From: Thermoprotei archaeon
GTDB lineage: Archaea; Thermoproteota; Thermoprotei; QMSL01; B3-G16
Reading direction: 5' to 3'
DNA: 6,137 bases
NCBI GenBank assembly: GCA_021158375.1
Contig: JAGGUS010000191.1
Coordinates: 1-6,137 of the forward strand
The notes below the pieces were generated by a model, which saw only the letters and a list, made by a program, of their open reading frames with translations, ran no database searches and was not told the DNA's origin. Shown here in pieces: positions 1 to 5,148 of this stretch (position 1 is its first letter; each line of letters begins with the position of its first letter). A program made the translations under genes and the position numbers.

Positions 1-195
1 GCAGAAGTCGAAAGAGTCATAGGTGATGATGTTAAGATAGGCAGATACGCTTACGTAGAATATGTGGAAGGGAAACATGTCGTAGTGGAAGGAGGAGCTG
101 AAGTCGATATACTCAAATACGTAGAAAAAGCAGATATAAGCGAAAAAGCAGAAGTGGGTAAGATTGAGAAAATAGAGAATCTATCTAAAACCTGA
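1..195 (+). CDS. C-terminal end of a probable bactofilin-like (polymer-forming) protein, 5' partial
   Basis: Frame 1 is open from the window edge to a TGA at 193-195, giving the last 64 residues of a protein whose start lies outside the window. The segment is made of short alternating hydrophobic/charged strands punctuated by glycine turns, such as YVEYVEGKHVVVEGGAEV and KADISEKAEVGKIEKIENL. This pattern resembles the right-handed beta-helix ladders of bactofilins (polymer-forming cytoskeletal proteins), of which archaeal relatives with similar C-terminal ends exist. Such proteins self-assemble into filaments at or near the membrane. No catalytic residues, signal peptide or membrane segment can be seen in this part. 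The reading frame is certain. The family call is a judgement from composition and repeat rhythm and could be wrong; another beta-solenoid protein is the main alternative. Confidence 0.6.
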   Translation, partial: AEVERVIGDDVKIGRYAYVEYVEGKHVVVEGGAEVDILKYVEKADISEKAEVGKIEKIENLSKT

Positions 196-253
196 ACTCA
201 AATTAAAGGAACTACGCCAAACATTATAGAATTCTACGTTTCTATTATTTACT

Positions 254-298
254 AAGAAATTTTTATATTCCTAAGAATTACTAATAACTCTAGGGAAA
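254..298 (+). promoter_or_regulatory. Promoter and ribosome-binding site of the vapBC operon
   Basis: A TATA box (TTTTTATATT, 260-269) follows a purine-rich BRE-like AAGAAA (254-259). Transcription would start near 290-292, leaving a leader of about 12 bases before the TTG at 303. AGGGA at 292-296 could act as a weak Shine-Dalgarno site, 6 bases before the TTG. Two short inverted repeats sit here: ATTC-ctaa-GAAT (267-278) and GGAA-a-TTCC (294-302). They are possible operator half-sites for VapB/VapBC autoregulation, but are short enough to arise by chance. Confidence 0.5.
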
Positions 299-302
299 TT
301 CC

Positions 303-560
303 TTGATCCTAAGTAAAGTCTCTAAAAAATGGTTAGTTAACATACCTGCAGAAATCAGGAAACGTTTTCACATACAAGAGGGCGACTATCTTGCATGGGA
401 AATGAATGAAAAAGATAATATAATAACTATAAAGATTATAAAAAATCCATTAAGAGCTCTAACAGGTAAATACGATGACCCTAATTTAACTTATGACGTA
501 GTTGAAGATCTGACCGAAAAGATCTCCTTGAGGGAGATCAATGCCAATAATAGAACTTGA
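303..560 (+). CDS. vapB: VapB-type antitoxin, AbrB/SpoVT fold
   Basis: This 85-residue protein is the likely antitoxin of a VapBC pair. Residues 1-46 match the swapped-hairpin AbrB/MazE/SpoVT DNA-binding domain: SKVSKKWLVNIPAEIRKRF followed by IQEGDYLAWEM, where the usual pattern is an 'I-P-x-x-I-R' core and a 'G-D' turn. A linker (about 47-62) leads to an acidic/hydrophobic tail (TYDVVEDLTEKISLREI, 63-79) of the kind that wraps around the PIN toxin and blocks its active site. The start is TTG at 303: the frame is closed by TAG at 291-293 and the next Met is residue 34, inside the fold. The gene overlaps vapC by 20 bases, so translation is probably coupled. By family, the VapB-VapC complex would repress its own promoter. 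Confidence 0.85.
   Translation: MILSKVSKKWLVNIPAEIRKRFHIQEGDYLAWEMNEKDNIITIKIIKNPLRALTGKYDDPNLTYDVVEDLTEKISLREINANNRT
521..539 (+). promoter_or_regulatory. Hairpin enclosing the vapC Shine-Dalgarno site
   Basis: GAGGGAGATC (530-539) just before the vapC ATG at 541 is a good archaeal Shine-Dalgarno sequence. The seven bases GATCTCC (521-527) are the exact reverse complement of GGAGATC (533-539), with a five-base loop, TTGAG. In mRNA this stem would hide the site until ribosomes finishing vapB open it. The repeat is seen directly; the regulatory role is inferred. At high growth temperature a 7-bp stem is only marginally stable. Confidence 0.5.
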
Positions 561-954
561 TATGCTTATAGCTCTTGTAAACAGGAGGGATAAACTGCAT
601 CATATTGCTAAAAGGTTGTTTGAGAAGATATCAAACGAATCAATTAAGAACGTTGTAATTCCCGCTTCGGCATTAATAGAATACGAATTGATCCTCAGAT
701 CAAAAGGATATAGTGAGGATGCAATTCGAGATGATATCCAAGCTTTTATGATGATAAATAATATCCGTGAAATTCCCTTAACCTTTAAAGTAATCATAAA
801 TGCATCTATGCTAAGAGAGAAGTATCACCTGACATACTTTGATTCATTGCATGCCGCCTCGGCACTAATTCACGACCGAACTGTGATCTCGGTAAATAGG
901 TGTTACGAGAAAATACCAAATATAAAATTAATAGATCCAAGAGAAGTCGTTTGA
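541..954 (+). CDS. vapC: VapC-type PIN-domain ribonuclease toxin
   Basis: This 137-residue, single-domain PIN protein has the usual length for VapC. VapC toxins are Mg2+-dependent endoribonucleases that cleave tRNA, rRNA or mRNA and stop translation. The acidic residues of the active site are visible: Asp7 in IELDMLIALV, Glu47 in SALIEYELIL and Asp101 in TYFDSLHAASAL. The C-terminal strand reads VISVNRCYEKIPNIKLIDP (115-133). The fourth, often acidic, position (as in 'STD/SFDKDFD') is Asn119 here, which is seen in some family members and need not inactivate the enzyme. The ATG at 541 has a strong Shine-Dalgarno site and lies inside the 3' end of vapB. The stop at 952-954 is one base from the stop of the convergent CBS-HPF gene. 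The target RNA cannot be predicted. Confidence 0.88.
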   Translation: MPIIELDMLIALVNRRDKLHHIAKRLFEKISNESIKNVVIPASALIEYELILRSKGYSEDAIRDDIQAFMMINNIREIPLTFKVIINASMLREKYHLTYFDSLHAASALIHDRTVISVNRCYEKIPNIKLIDPREVV

Positions 955-955
955 C

Positions 956-2107
956 CTATTCTAAGAGTTCACGAGAATATCTCCCCTGAGTTCTTTTTCG
1001 CCTTCTCTTACTTCTTCTCAAAACCCTATCCAATTTAGTGCGAAGTCTACTAATAGCCTCAGCTAAATACCATCCATGAGCAGTTACGACCAGAGGCCTA
1101 GCAGACGAATAAACACGAGCTATGACCTGATAGAACACCCTCTTACCGCTTCTCTTCCTAGGCTTTACGTCAACTATGACTTCCCTAACACCTTTATGGA
1201 AGACAAAACCGGACTTTAAAACTCTAGCGATCTTATCCTGGACAGCACCAAGACCTAAAAAGTCACCACTAATGGGTAGACCCAAGAATCGGACATGTAC
1301 GAAGTCTTTTGCTTTAAACTTGAGCAATAACGAGATAATCTCCATAGGTGTAATGATACCAAAACCATCACCGGTCATAACCACACAAACTTCCTTTCCA
1401 GTTCTCTTGAACTCATTCACTATATCTACTAAAGGATCGTCTTCCTTAGCAATCAATGGATTAGAATCCATTAAATCCTCTACAAAAGAATCAAACACGC
1501 TAACACTCTCACCAACAATCTCACCCCTAGTCGTACTTTCATCGGGTTTCAAGAATGAAAGAACAATGTCCCTCGCAGTTATAATACCTTTTAGAAATCC
1601 ATGTTTATCTACAACTGGTAAACAGTCTACATCATGCCTACACATAATGCTCTTCGCAGTTGAAACCCTATCATGAGTACTAACAGATAGCTTAGATACC
1701 TTCATCACATCTCTACATGCAACATCCTCAAGAACATTGGAATCGGCCATAACACTCAATATATCACTAGAGAAAACCATACCAATAACTACTTTATCCT
1801 CCATTACTGGCAATACCTTAAGCCCATTAGATATCATAAAATCAACTGCCTCCAATAGAGTCGACTCTCTATTAAGGGAAACTGCCCTTTTTGCAACATT
1901 ACCTAAAAGGGTGCGTTCAGGATGGGAAACTCCAAGAACATCCAATGCCGTAACAATGCCCACTCTTTTCTCAAATCTAACTATACCCCCACAACAATTT
2001 GAACGATTAAGCTCCCCTAGAAACTTAGAAACTGAATCCATACATGAAAAAATCAAGCGATAATTATTCATAACGTCACATACCTTAAGGAAAGCAATCC
2101 TTCTCAT
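956..2107 (-). CDS. Four-CBS-motif protein fused to an HPF/S30AE-like domain, probable ribosome hibernation factor
   Basis: This 383-residue soluble protein has two parts. Residues about 8-264 hold four CBS motifs (8-62, 67-121, 129-186, 209-264). Three carry the G-h-h-T-x-x-D/E signature that contacts adenosyl ligands: GIVTALD 50-56, GIITARD 174-180 and GIITPME 250-256. CBS2 has Phe112 in place of the Thr. Residues about 268-363 follow the beta-alpha-beta-beta-beta-alpha order of bacterial HPF/YfiA: a first strand VHVRFLGLPI, a helix DKIARVLKSG, strands VREVIVDVKP, VFYQVIARVY and ARPLVVTAHG, and a second helix with YLAEAISRLRTKLDRVLRR. A very basic tail follows (RSKRRRKRTQGR, 365-376), suited to rRNA contact. 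The expected role is to bind the decoding region of the small subunit and silence ribosomes, with the CBS module sensing AMP/ATP, SAM or a similar nucleotide. The ligand and action are inferred. The ATG at 2107 fits the promoter and the domain edge; the ATG at 2071 would cut into CBS1. The same architecture may be the CBS-containing archaeal hibernation factor reported from Pyrobaculum, which I cannot verify here. Confidence 0.82.
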   Translation of the reverse strand: MRRIAFLKVCDVMNNYRLIFSCMDSVSKFLGELNRSNCCGGIVRFEKRVGIVTALDVLGVSHPERTLLGNVAKRAVSLNRESTLLEAVDFMISNGLKVLPVMEDKVVIGMVFSSDILSVMADSNVLEDVACRDVMKVSKLSVSTHDRVSTAKSIMCRHDVDCLPVVDKHGFLKGIITARDIVLSFLKPDESTTRGEIVGESVSVFDSFVEDLMDSNPLIAKEDDPLVDIVNEFKRTGKEVCVVMTGDGFGIITPMEIISLLLKFKAKDFVHVRFLGLPISGDFLGLGAVQDKIARVLKSGFVFHKGVREVIVDVKPRKRSGKRVFYQVIARVYSSARPLVVTAHGWYLAEAISRLRTKLDRVLRRSKRRRKRTQGRYSRELLE

Positions 2108-2117
2108 AATACCAACA

Positions 2118-2158
2118 TACTGTATAATAATAGAAGATGGTAGTATTTAAATACAGTA
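2118..2158 (-). promoter_or_regulatory. Promoter of the CBS-HPF gene with flanking inverted repeat
   Basis: A TATA box on the minus strand (TATTTAAATA, 2144-2153) is the core of a perfect 12-bp palindrome, GTATTTAAATAC (2143-2154). The start site would fall near 2121-2124, about 15 bases before the ATG, and no clear Shine-Dalgarno site is present. TACTGTAT (2118-2125) and ATACAGTA (2151-2158) are exact reverse complements, 25 bases apart. One arm overlaps the TATA-box edge and the other lies at the expected start site. This is a plausible two-site operator; no regulator is identified. Confidence 0.5.
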
Positions 2159-2278
2159 GATATCATCGTCCTAATAGACATCGTTCAAGGCGGCCTAGAA
2201 GAGTAAGGATAATCCATAAGCTCGATATCGCATTAATTGGCAAAGAGACATTTAATTCACATAGTTCATAATAGCGTT

Positions 2279-2698
2279 TTAGGCCTCAGCCAAACAGCAT
2301 TCCTGTCTCGGTCCATCTAGTACGAGCGTAAATTTGTTTAATAATTCCCTTCCAATGAGACGCTTACCATAACCATAGTATGGCGCTTCGACATATATTT
2401 CAAATTTCATATTATCAATCTCTGCTATCGCTCTAGCAACCCTCACAACGATCCTCCCAGCGAACGATCTATAAGTCCTCCAATATTCCCTAGGCAATTC
2501 CCCTATCATAAAGAATTCATAATCCTTCCTCTGAAGCATTAACGAGCCCTCATATCCCGTGTCAACAGGAATCTCTAGCTCCTCTGGAAATTCCTCCCCT
2601 AGGATGTTATAGAGCTTGATTTTCAGTACGGGATAGGGCGCGAGAAGACTGGACTTATACTTTATGCAGTTTCTAGCTCTATAGCTCCTCCCCACCAT
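2279..2698 (-). CDS. Retropepsin-like aspartic protease family protein (clan AA, DTG motif)
   Basis: This 139-residue protein fits one retropepsin-like half-domain, the size of the archaeal single-domain clan AA family. The catalytic motif is IPVDTGYEGSLML (43-55), with Asp46-Thr47-Gly48. The second conserved element of the fold, a hydrophobic-hydrophobic-Gly 'psi loop', is seen in KRLIGRELLNKFTLVLDGP (112-130) with Ile115-Gly116 and the closing Asp128. Enzymes of this fold work as homodimers, each chain giving one Asp. The substrate is unknown and no signal peptide or membrane helix is present, so it should act in the cytoplasm. The ATG at 2698 has a strong site GAGGGAGAG (minus strand, 2712-2704) with a 5-base spacer, supporting this start despite a 37-base overlap with the upstream RHH gene. 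Residues 1-20 are basic and lie before the fold. Protease activity is not proven by motif alone. Confidence 0.75.
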   Translation of the reverse strand: MVGRSYRARNCIKYKSSLLAPYPVLKIKLYNILGEEFPEELEIPVDTGYEGSLMLQRKDYEFFMIGELPREYWRTYRSFAGRIVVRVARAIAEIDNMKFEIYVEAPYYGYGKRLIGRELLNKFTLVLDGPRQECCLAEA

Positions 2699-3057
2699 TC
2701 TAACTCTCCCTCGATCTTCTTATCATAACCAACTTTAAGGACAATGGCATGTTTTGGCCTAGGCCTTAATTCTCTTAAGGCTTTAGCAACTCCATCTAAA
2801 CTTTCAAATGCGCCAATAAACTTACCTAATGCGAAGACAACATATCTGCCCTTATATTTTGATAAGTCCTTTTTAAACCTTATATAAGCTAGATTATTCA
2901 CGTCTAAATCCGATAGTAAAACACTATTACTAAGCCATAACTCCATTGCCTCCTCAATTGCTTGAGAAAGAGTCAAACCTCTCCTAATAGCTTCCGCCTT
3001 AAATTCCCTAAGCTTCTTCTCATCAAGCTTTTTCACAACCAAGGTCACTAAATTCAC
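2662..3057 (-). CDS. Ribbon-helix-helix protein with DUF5678-like C-terminal domain
   Basis: This small protein is 131 residues from the GTG at 3057, or 128 from the GTG at 3048. The N-terminal part (about 4-43) looks like a CopG/RHH DNA-binding fold: a strand TLVVKKLDEK, a helix KKLREFKAEAIRRG, a 'LTLSQA' turn and a second helix AIEEAMELWL. Residues about 56-118 resemble DUF5678: a Tyr/Lys-rich lead-in 'LSKYKGRYVVFALGKFIGAF', a helix DGVAKALRELRP and a strand AIVLKVGYDKK. An RHH protein encoded just ahead of an overlapping gene is the layout of an antitoxin or autorepressor. Here the partner is a retropepsin-like protein, not a known toxin. AGGTGA (3059-3054) is 5 bases before the GTG at 3048 and favours that start if a leader exists. 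The TATA box instead places transcription at about 3057, allowing a leaderless GTG there. The function is inferred. Confidence 0.72.
   Translation of the reverse strand: MNLVTLVVKKLDEKKLREFKAEAIRRGLTLSQAIEEAMELWLSNSVLLSDLDVNNLAYIRFKKDLSKYKGRYVVFALGKFIGAFESLDGVAKALRELRPRPKHAIVLKVGYDKKIEGELEWWGGAIELETA
2704..2712 (-). promoter_or_regulatory. Ribosome-binding site of the retropepsin-like gene, inside the upstream gene
   Basis: The minus strand reads GAGGGAGAG, then five bases, then the ATG at 2698. It lies within the coding sequence of the RHH/DUF5678 gene and fixes the start of the downstream protein. A second purine run nearby (GGGGAGGAG, about 2685-2693) has no usable start codon a suitable distance downstream. 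Confidence 0.6.
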
Positions 3058-3090
3058 CTAGGTAAACTAATTCACCTGAATATATAAGCG
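3051..3090 (-). promoter_or_regulatory. Promoter and possible operator of the RHH-protease pair
   Basis: On the minus strand CGCTTATATATT (3090-3079) contains a clear TATA box; transcription should begin near 3056-3060. Around that point are a perfect 8-bp palindrome ACCTAGGT (3056-3063) and a 9-bp direct repeat AATTCACCT (3051-3059 and 3069-3077, 18 bases apart). Repeats at the start site of a gene for an RHH protein are typical of autoregulation, which is inferred here. Confidence 0.5.
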
Positions 3091-3145
3091 TTCCTTCCTT
3101 GAGCCATACGTGATCCATCTATGATCCAAAGAAGAGCCTAAGAAT

Positions 3146-4330
3146 TCAACTCCTCACATTAGTACATTTCGAGGCGACGTAATATATCGGTATGGTCGTG
3201 GCTAAAAGTATGATGCAAGCTATATACGGCATACGTGGGTCTACATATGATAATAACCCTACTATAAATGGACTTACAATAGATATAACCTTACGAATTG
3301 ATGATAGAGTAGCAGACATAACTGATGCCTCCTCTCTAGTCATTATGCTATAGAGCCATGTACGCTTAAACACGAAAACTAATGCATCTCCAATCCTTGT
3401 GATATATGCTGCTATCAATATCATTATAAAGTTATTTGTGGTAGCCATTAATGACAATCCAATTATAGTTACGAATGTGCCTATCTGTAAGGCTTGAAAT
3501 GCCCTATCGGGTTTAATTAAATCCGTTATATATGTGCTGGTAAGCGTAGCCGTAGAAATAGCGGCCTCTATTAAAGCAACATGAAACATATTACCCTTAA
3601 GTCTTTTCAAAACGAAGTAGACTAATGCCAAACCCGGCGTAAGGCTCCACGCTAAGATGAAAAGCAAATCTGCCACAATATAGAGACCATATCGATTCCA
3701 TAAATCTCTCAAATTCATACTTCTCTCCTTCTTATCCTCCTTAGAACTGAGCACAATTGGCTTGAAGCAGAAGAATATATAAGGTATGAACATCAACTCA
3801 TAGATCGCAAATAGCAAGAAGGTGTTCCTAAAGCACTTAACATCAGCATATAAATACCCTAAGATGTACCCTATAATGGGATACACTATTATAGTAGAAA
3901 GCTCAGGCAACCTTAAATGCCATGCTAGAGCCTCTTTCATACGATCCTCCGGATAGACAATACGCTCATAAGCAGGATAGAGGAAGTACAAAGTACCTGC
4001 AATATTATCTATAAGCTCGCCCATTACAACCATGAGCGGTGCTAATGGGCCATAAGCTAGATAATAGCAGACAAGCGATATGGAGCCCATTAAGTCTATA
4101 GCCATTAATCCCTTTCTCAAATCCACATGTGTGAACACCTTACCTAAAATCAAAGTAACCGGTATGCTGACAACCTGTGCTATAGTAAAGATGACGCCAA
4201 CTTCAAGCACATTATATCCTGTCATTAACAAATAGAATGGAAGCATGTACCACGTTATAAGTATTGGCGAAATCAACGTATGATACAGTATATACCTCCT
4301 AGCCTCTGCAGGAAGCTCCTTAAAGCGCAC
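3146..4330 (-). CDS. Major facilitator superfamily (MFS)-type permease, substrate unknown
   Basis: This 394-residue integral membrane protein has about 12 hydrophobic helices in two sets of six (roughly 15-37, 41-63, 73-91, 96-118, 144-162, 169-190, then 213-239, 249-270, 279-296, 300-320, 344-362, 368-386). A charged cytoplasmic loop (SSKEDKKERSMNLRD, 195-209) separates the halves, as in MFS carriers. The segment GKVFTHVDLRKG (63-74), between helices 2 and 3, is a degenerate form of MFS motif A (G-x-x-x-D-x-x-x-R/K). Charged residues within helices (Glu105, Asp108, Asp314) may serve substrate or proton coupling. Nothing seen identifies the cargo; an efflux or metabolite transporter is equally possible. 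The GTG at 4330 is supported by GGAGGG 9 bases upstream. Its TATA box makes it a separate transcription unit from the RHH pair downstream. Confidence 0.78.
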   Translation of the reverse strand: MRFKELPAEARRYILYHTLISPILITWYMLPFYLLMTGYNVLEVGVIFTIAQVVSIPVTLILGKVFTHVDLRKGLMAIDLMGSISLVCYYLAYGPLAPLMVVMGELIDNIAGTLYFLYPAYERIVYPEDRMKEALAWHLRLPELSTIIVYPIIGYILGYLYADVKCFRNTFLLFAIYELMFIPYIFFCFKPIVLSSKEDKKERSMNLRDLWNRYGLYIVADLLFILAWSLTPGLALVYFVLKRLKGNMFHVALIEAAISTATLTSTYITDLIKPDRAFQALQIGTFVTIIGLSLMATTNNFIMILIAAYITRIGDALVFVFKRTWLYSIMTREEASVMSATLSSIRKVISIVSPFIVGLLSYVDPRMPYIACIILLATTIPIYYVASKCTNVRS

Positions 4331-4339
4331 TTTAAGGTA

Positions 4340-4375
4340 CCCTCCTTTAGTATTCCTTACAAATTTATTTTATAT
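4340..4375 (-). promoter_or_regulatory. Promoter and ribosome-binding site of the MFS gene
   Basis: The minus strand carries the TATA-like ATATAAAA (4375-4368), placing the transcript start near 4345-4348. A Shine-Dalgarno run AAAGGAGGG (4348-4340) ends 9 bases before the GTG at 4330. If the start site is right, the leader is about 15-18 bases and begins almost at the Shine-Dalgarno sequence. Confidence 0.5.
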
Positions 4376-4438
4376 TATCTTATTTTGATGATGTCCAGGT
4401 TAGTGTAAGTTATTAACTCCTACACTCTACCTTGATTT

Positions 4439-5028
4439 TTACCAACGTTGAATTGAATATTGACCCCCTTCTATCTTCTGTGTTTTGGACTTCACTAGCA
4501 AATTCAACGGCTCGTTATTTAGACCTATCAATTGTCTAGGTGACCAAAGTACTCCTCTAAGTACATCAGTAGAGACCTTAGCTCTCATTTTAACCTCTCC
4601 TTGTTTATTATAAAGTATGACCCTATCGCCGTCTTTAATTCCTAAAGTTTTAGCATCACATTCATCTATCACAACTATGGCGGGTATGGAACCATATATT
4701 TCCTGGAATTGCGTATGTGTGTACAATAGCGTGGCTGTGTTAAGAAGTATGAATTCATTTTCACGTTTTCCTAATGGTAGTTGTTTTTAGAAGAGGACTT
4801 AGTCCTAGTTTCTTAGCCCTCGTTGAATAGAACTCTATTTCGATATGCCCTTAAGGGATCTATCACTCCTCAAGGACATGGAAATCCCTGAGTTATTGGA
4901 TTATCCGGATCCCCTTTCATCGAAATTATCCTACCATCCCTTACAATCGCGATCATAAAGCATGTATCATAACAGTCCCTAGGGCATACTGTTCTTATGC
5001 AAACTTCTTCGTTCAAGAGCCCGTTCAC
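4439..5028 (-). pseudogene. Internally deleted molybdopterin oxidoreductase (DMSO reductase family) relic
   Basis: Only the two ends of a normally 650-800-residue enzyme remain. From the GTG at 5028 (or TTG at 5016) 52 codons give the [4Fe-4S] motif region: VCIRTVCPRDCYDTCF with Cys10, 15, 19 and 23, then VRDGRIISMKGDPDNPITQ and GFPCP with the last Cys51. A TGA at 4870-4872 then stands where the family has Arg or Lys ('CPRG'). The same frame continues as GVIDPLRAYRNRVLF to TAA at 4813-4815. After a jump near 4815-4830, another frame gives RAKKLGLSPLLK (from about 4820). A frameshift near 4780-4790 leads into LPLGKRENEFILLNTATLLY (from 4780). The C-terminal molybdopterin-dinucleotide-binding beta-barrel follows to TAA at 4439-4441, with THTQF, DECDAKTLGIKDGDRVILYN and GVLWSP visible. 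The central cofactor-binding and catalytic domains are missing. The 95-codon piece 4439-4726 (TTG start) is open but would be a domain fragment, not an enzyme. The original substrate cannot be told. Confidence 0.88.
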
Positions 5029-5078
5029 CCCCTTACAACATATACTAGACCAACATTCATGAAGAATTCCTAACTATG

Positions 5079-5099
5079 AAATATTAAAGCGATTTCGCT
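5079..5099 (-). promoter_or_regulatory. Relic promoter of the molybdoenzyme gene with adjoining inverted repeat
   Basis: On the minus strand TTTAATATTT (5088-5079) is a reasonable TATA box for the broken gene, giving a start site near 5057 and a leader of about 30 bases. Abutting it upstream is a perfect inverted repeat, AGCGA-tt-TCGCT (5088-5099). It also lies about 30 bases upstream of the nitroreductase TATA box on the other strand, so it could have served either promoter. Function is not demonstrable. Confidence 0.35.
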
Positions 5100-5111
5100 A
5101 CTCCATTATAG

Positions 5112-5127
5112 GGAAGGCTTTTATTAT
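5112..5127 (+). promoter_or_regulatory. Promoter of the nitroreductase gene
   Basis: CTTTTATTAT (about 5118-5127), preceded by the purine-rich BRE-like GGGAAGG (5111-5117), is centred about 27 bases before the GTG at 5149. Transcription would then begin at or within a base or two of the start codon, so the mRNA is probably leaderless. This agrees with the lack of a Shine-Dalgarno sequence. Confidence 0.5.
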
Positions 5128-5148
5128 CTCCAGCAAAAACATTTTGTC

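Noticed and set aside
24..103. C/D-box sRNA suggested by GTGATGA (24-30) and CTGA (about 99-102)
   Set aside because: The spacing is longer than usual for archaeal C/D sRNAs, no convincing C'/D' pair was seen, and the bases are part of a coding frame.
600..797. 65-codon minus strand ORF inside vapC
   Set aside because: It lies antisense to the conserved PIN domain, with no promoter or recognisable product.
1176..2063. Two + strand ORFs (1176-1676 and 1737-2063) opposite the CBS-HPF gene
   Set aside because: They are antisense shadows of a well-supported protein with clear domains, and their translations have low-complexity Ser/Thr-rich composition and no domain.
2137..2271. 44-codon + strand ORF beginning ATG GTA GTA, rich in Arg and His
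   Set aside because: It overlaps the CBS-HPF promoter, has no TATA box or ribosome-binding site of its own at a proper distance, and resembles no small ribosomal or DNA-binding protein I recognise. It could be real, but nothing supports it. The rest of the gap 2159-2278 shows no clear feature.
3111..3128. Direct repeat TGATCCA, 11 bases apart, downstream of the MFS gene
   Set aside because: It is a single short repeat with no pairing, promoter or mobile-element context; chance is sufficient.
4402..4426. Inverted repeat AGTGTA...TACACT between the relic and the MFS gene as a terminator or operator
   Set aside because: The stem is only 6 bp with a 13-base loop and no adjacent T-run on the relevant strand. 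It is too weak to call.
4439..4726. The 95-codon open frame as an independent gene
   Set aside because: Homology-like sequence continues upstream of its TTG in the same frame to about 4780, showing it is the end of a larger broken gene and not a free-standing protein.
4870..4872. TGA in the molybdoenzyme read as selenocysteine
   Set aside because: The family position after 'GFPCP' is Arg or Lys, not Sec or Cys. There is further damage (TAA, frameshift, large deletion), and no SECIS-like element was seen. A nonsense mutation from CGA or AGA is simpler.
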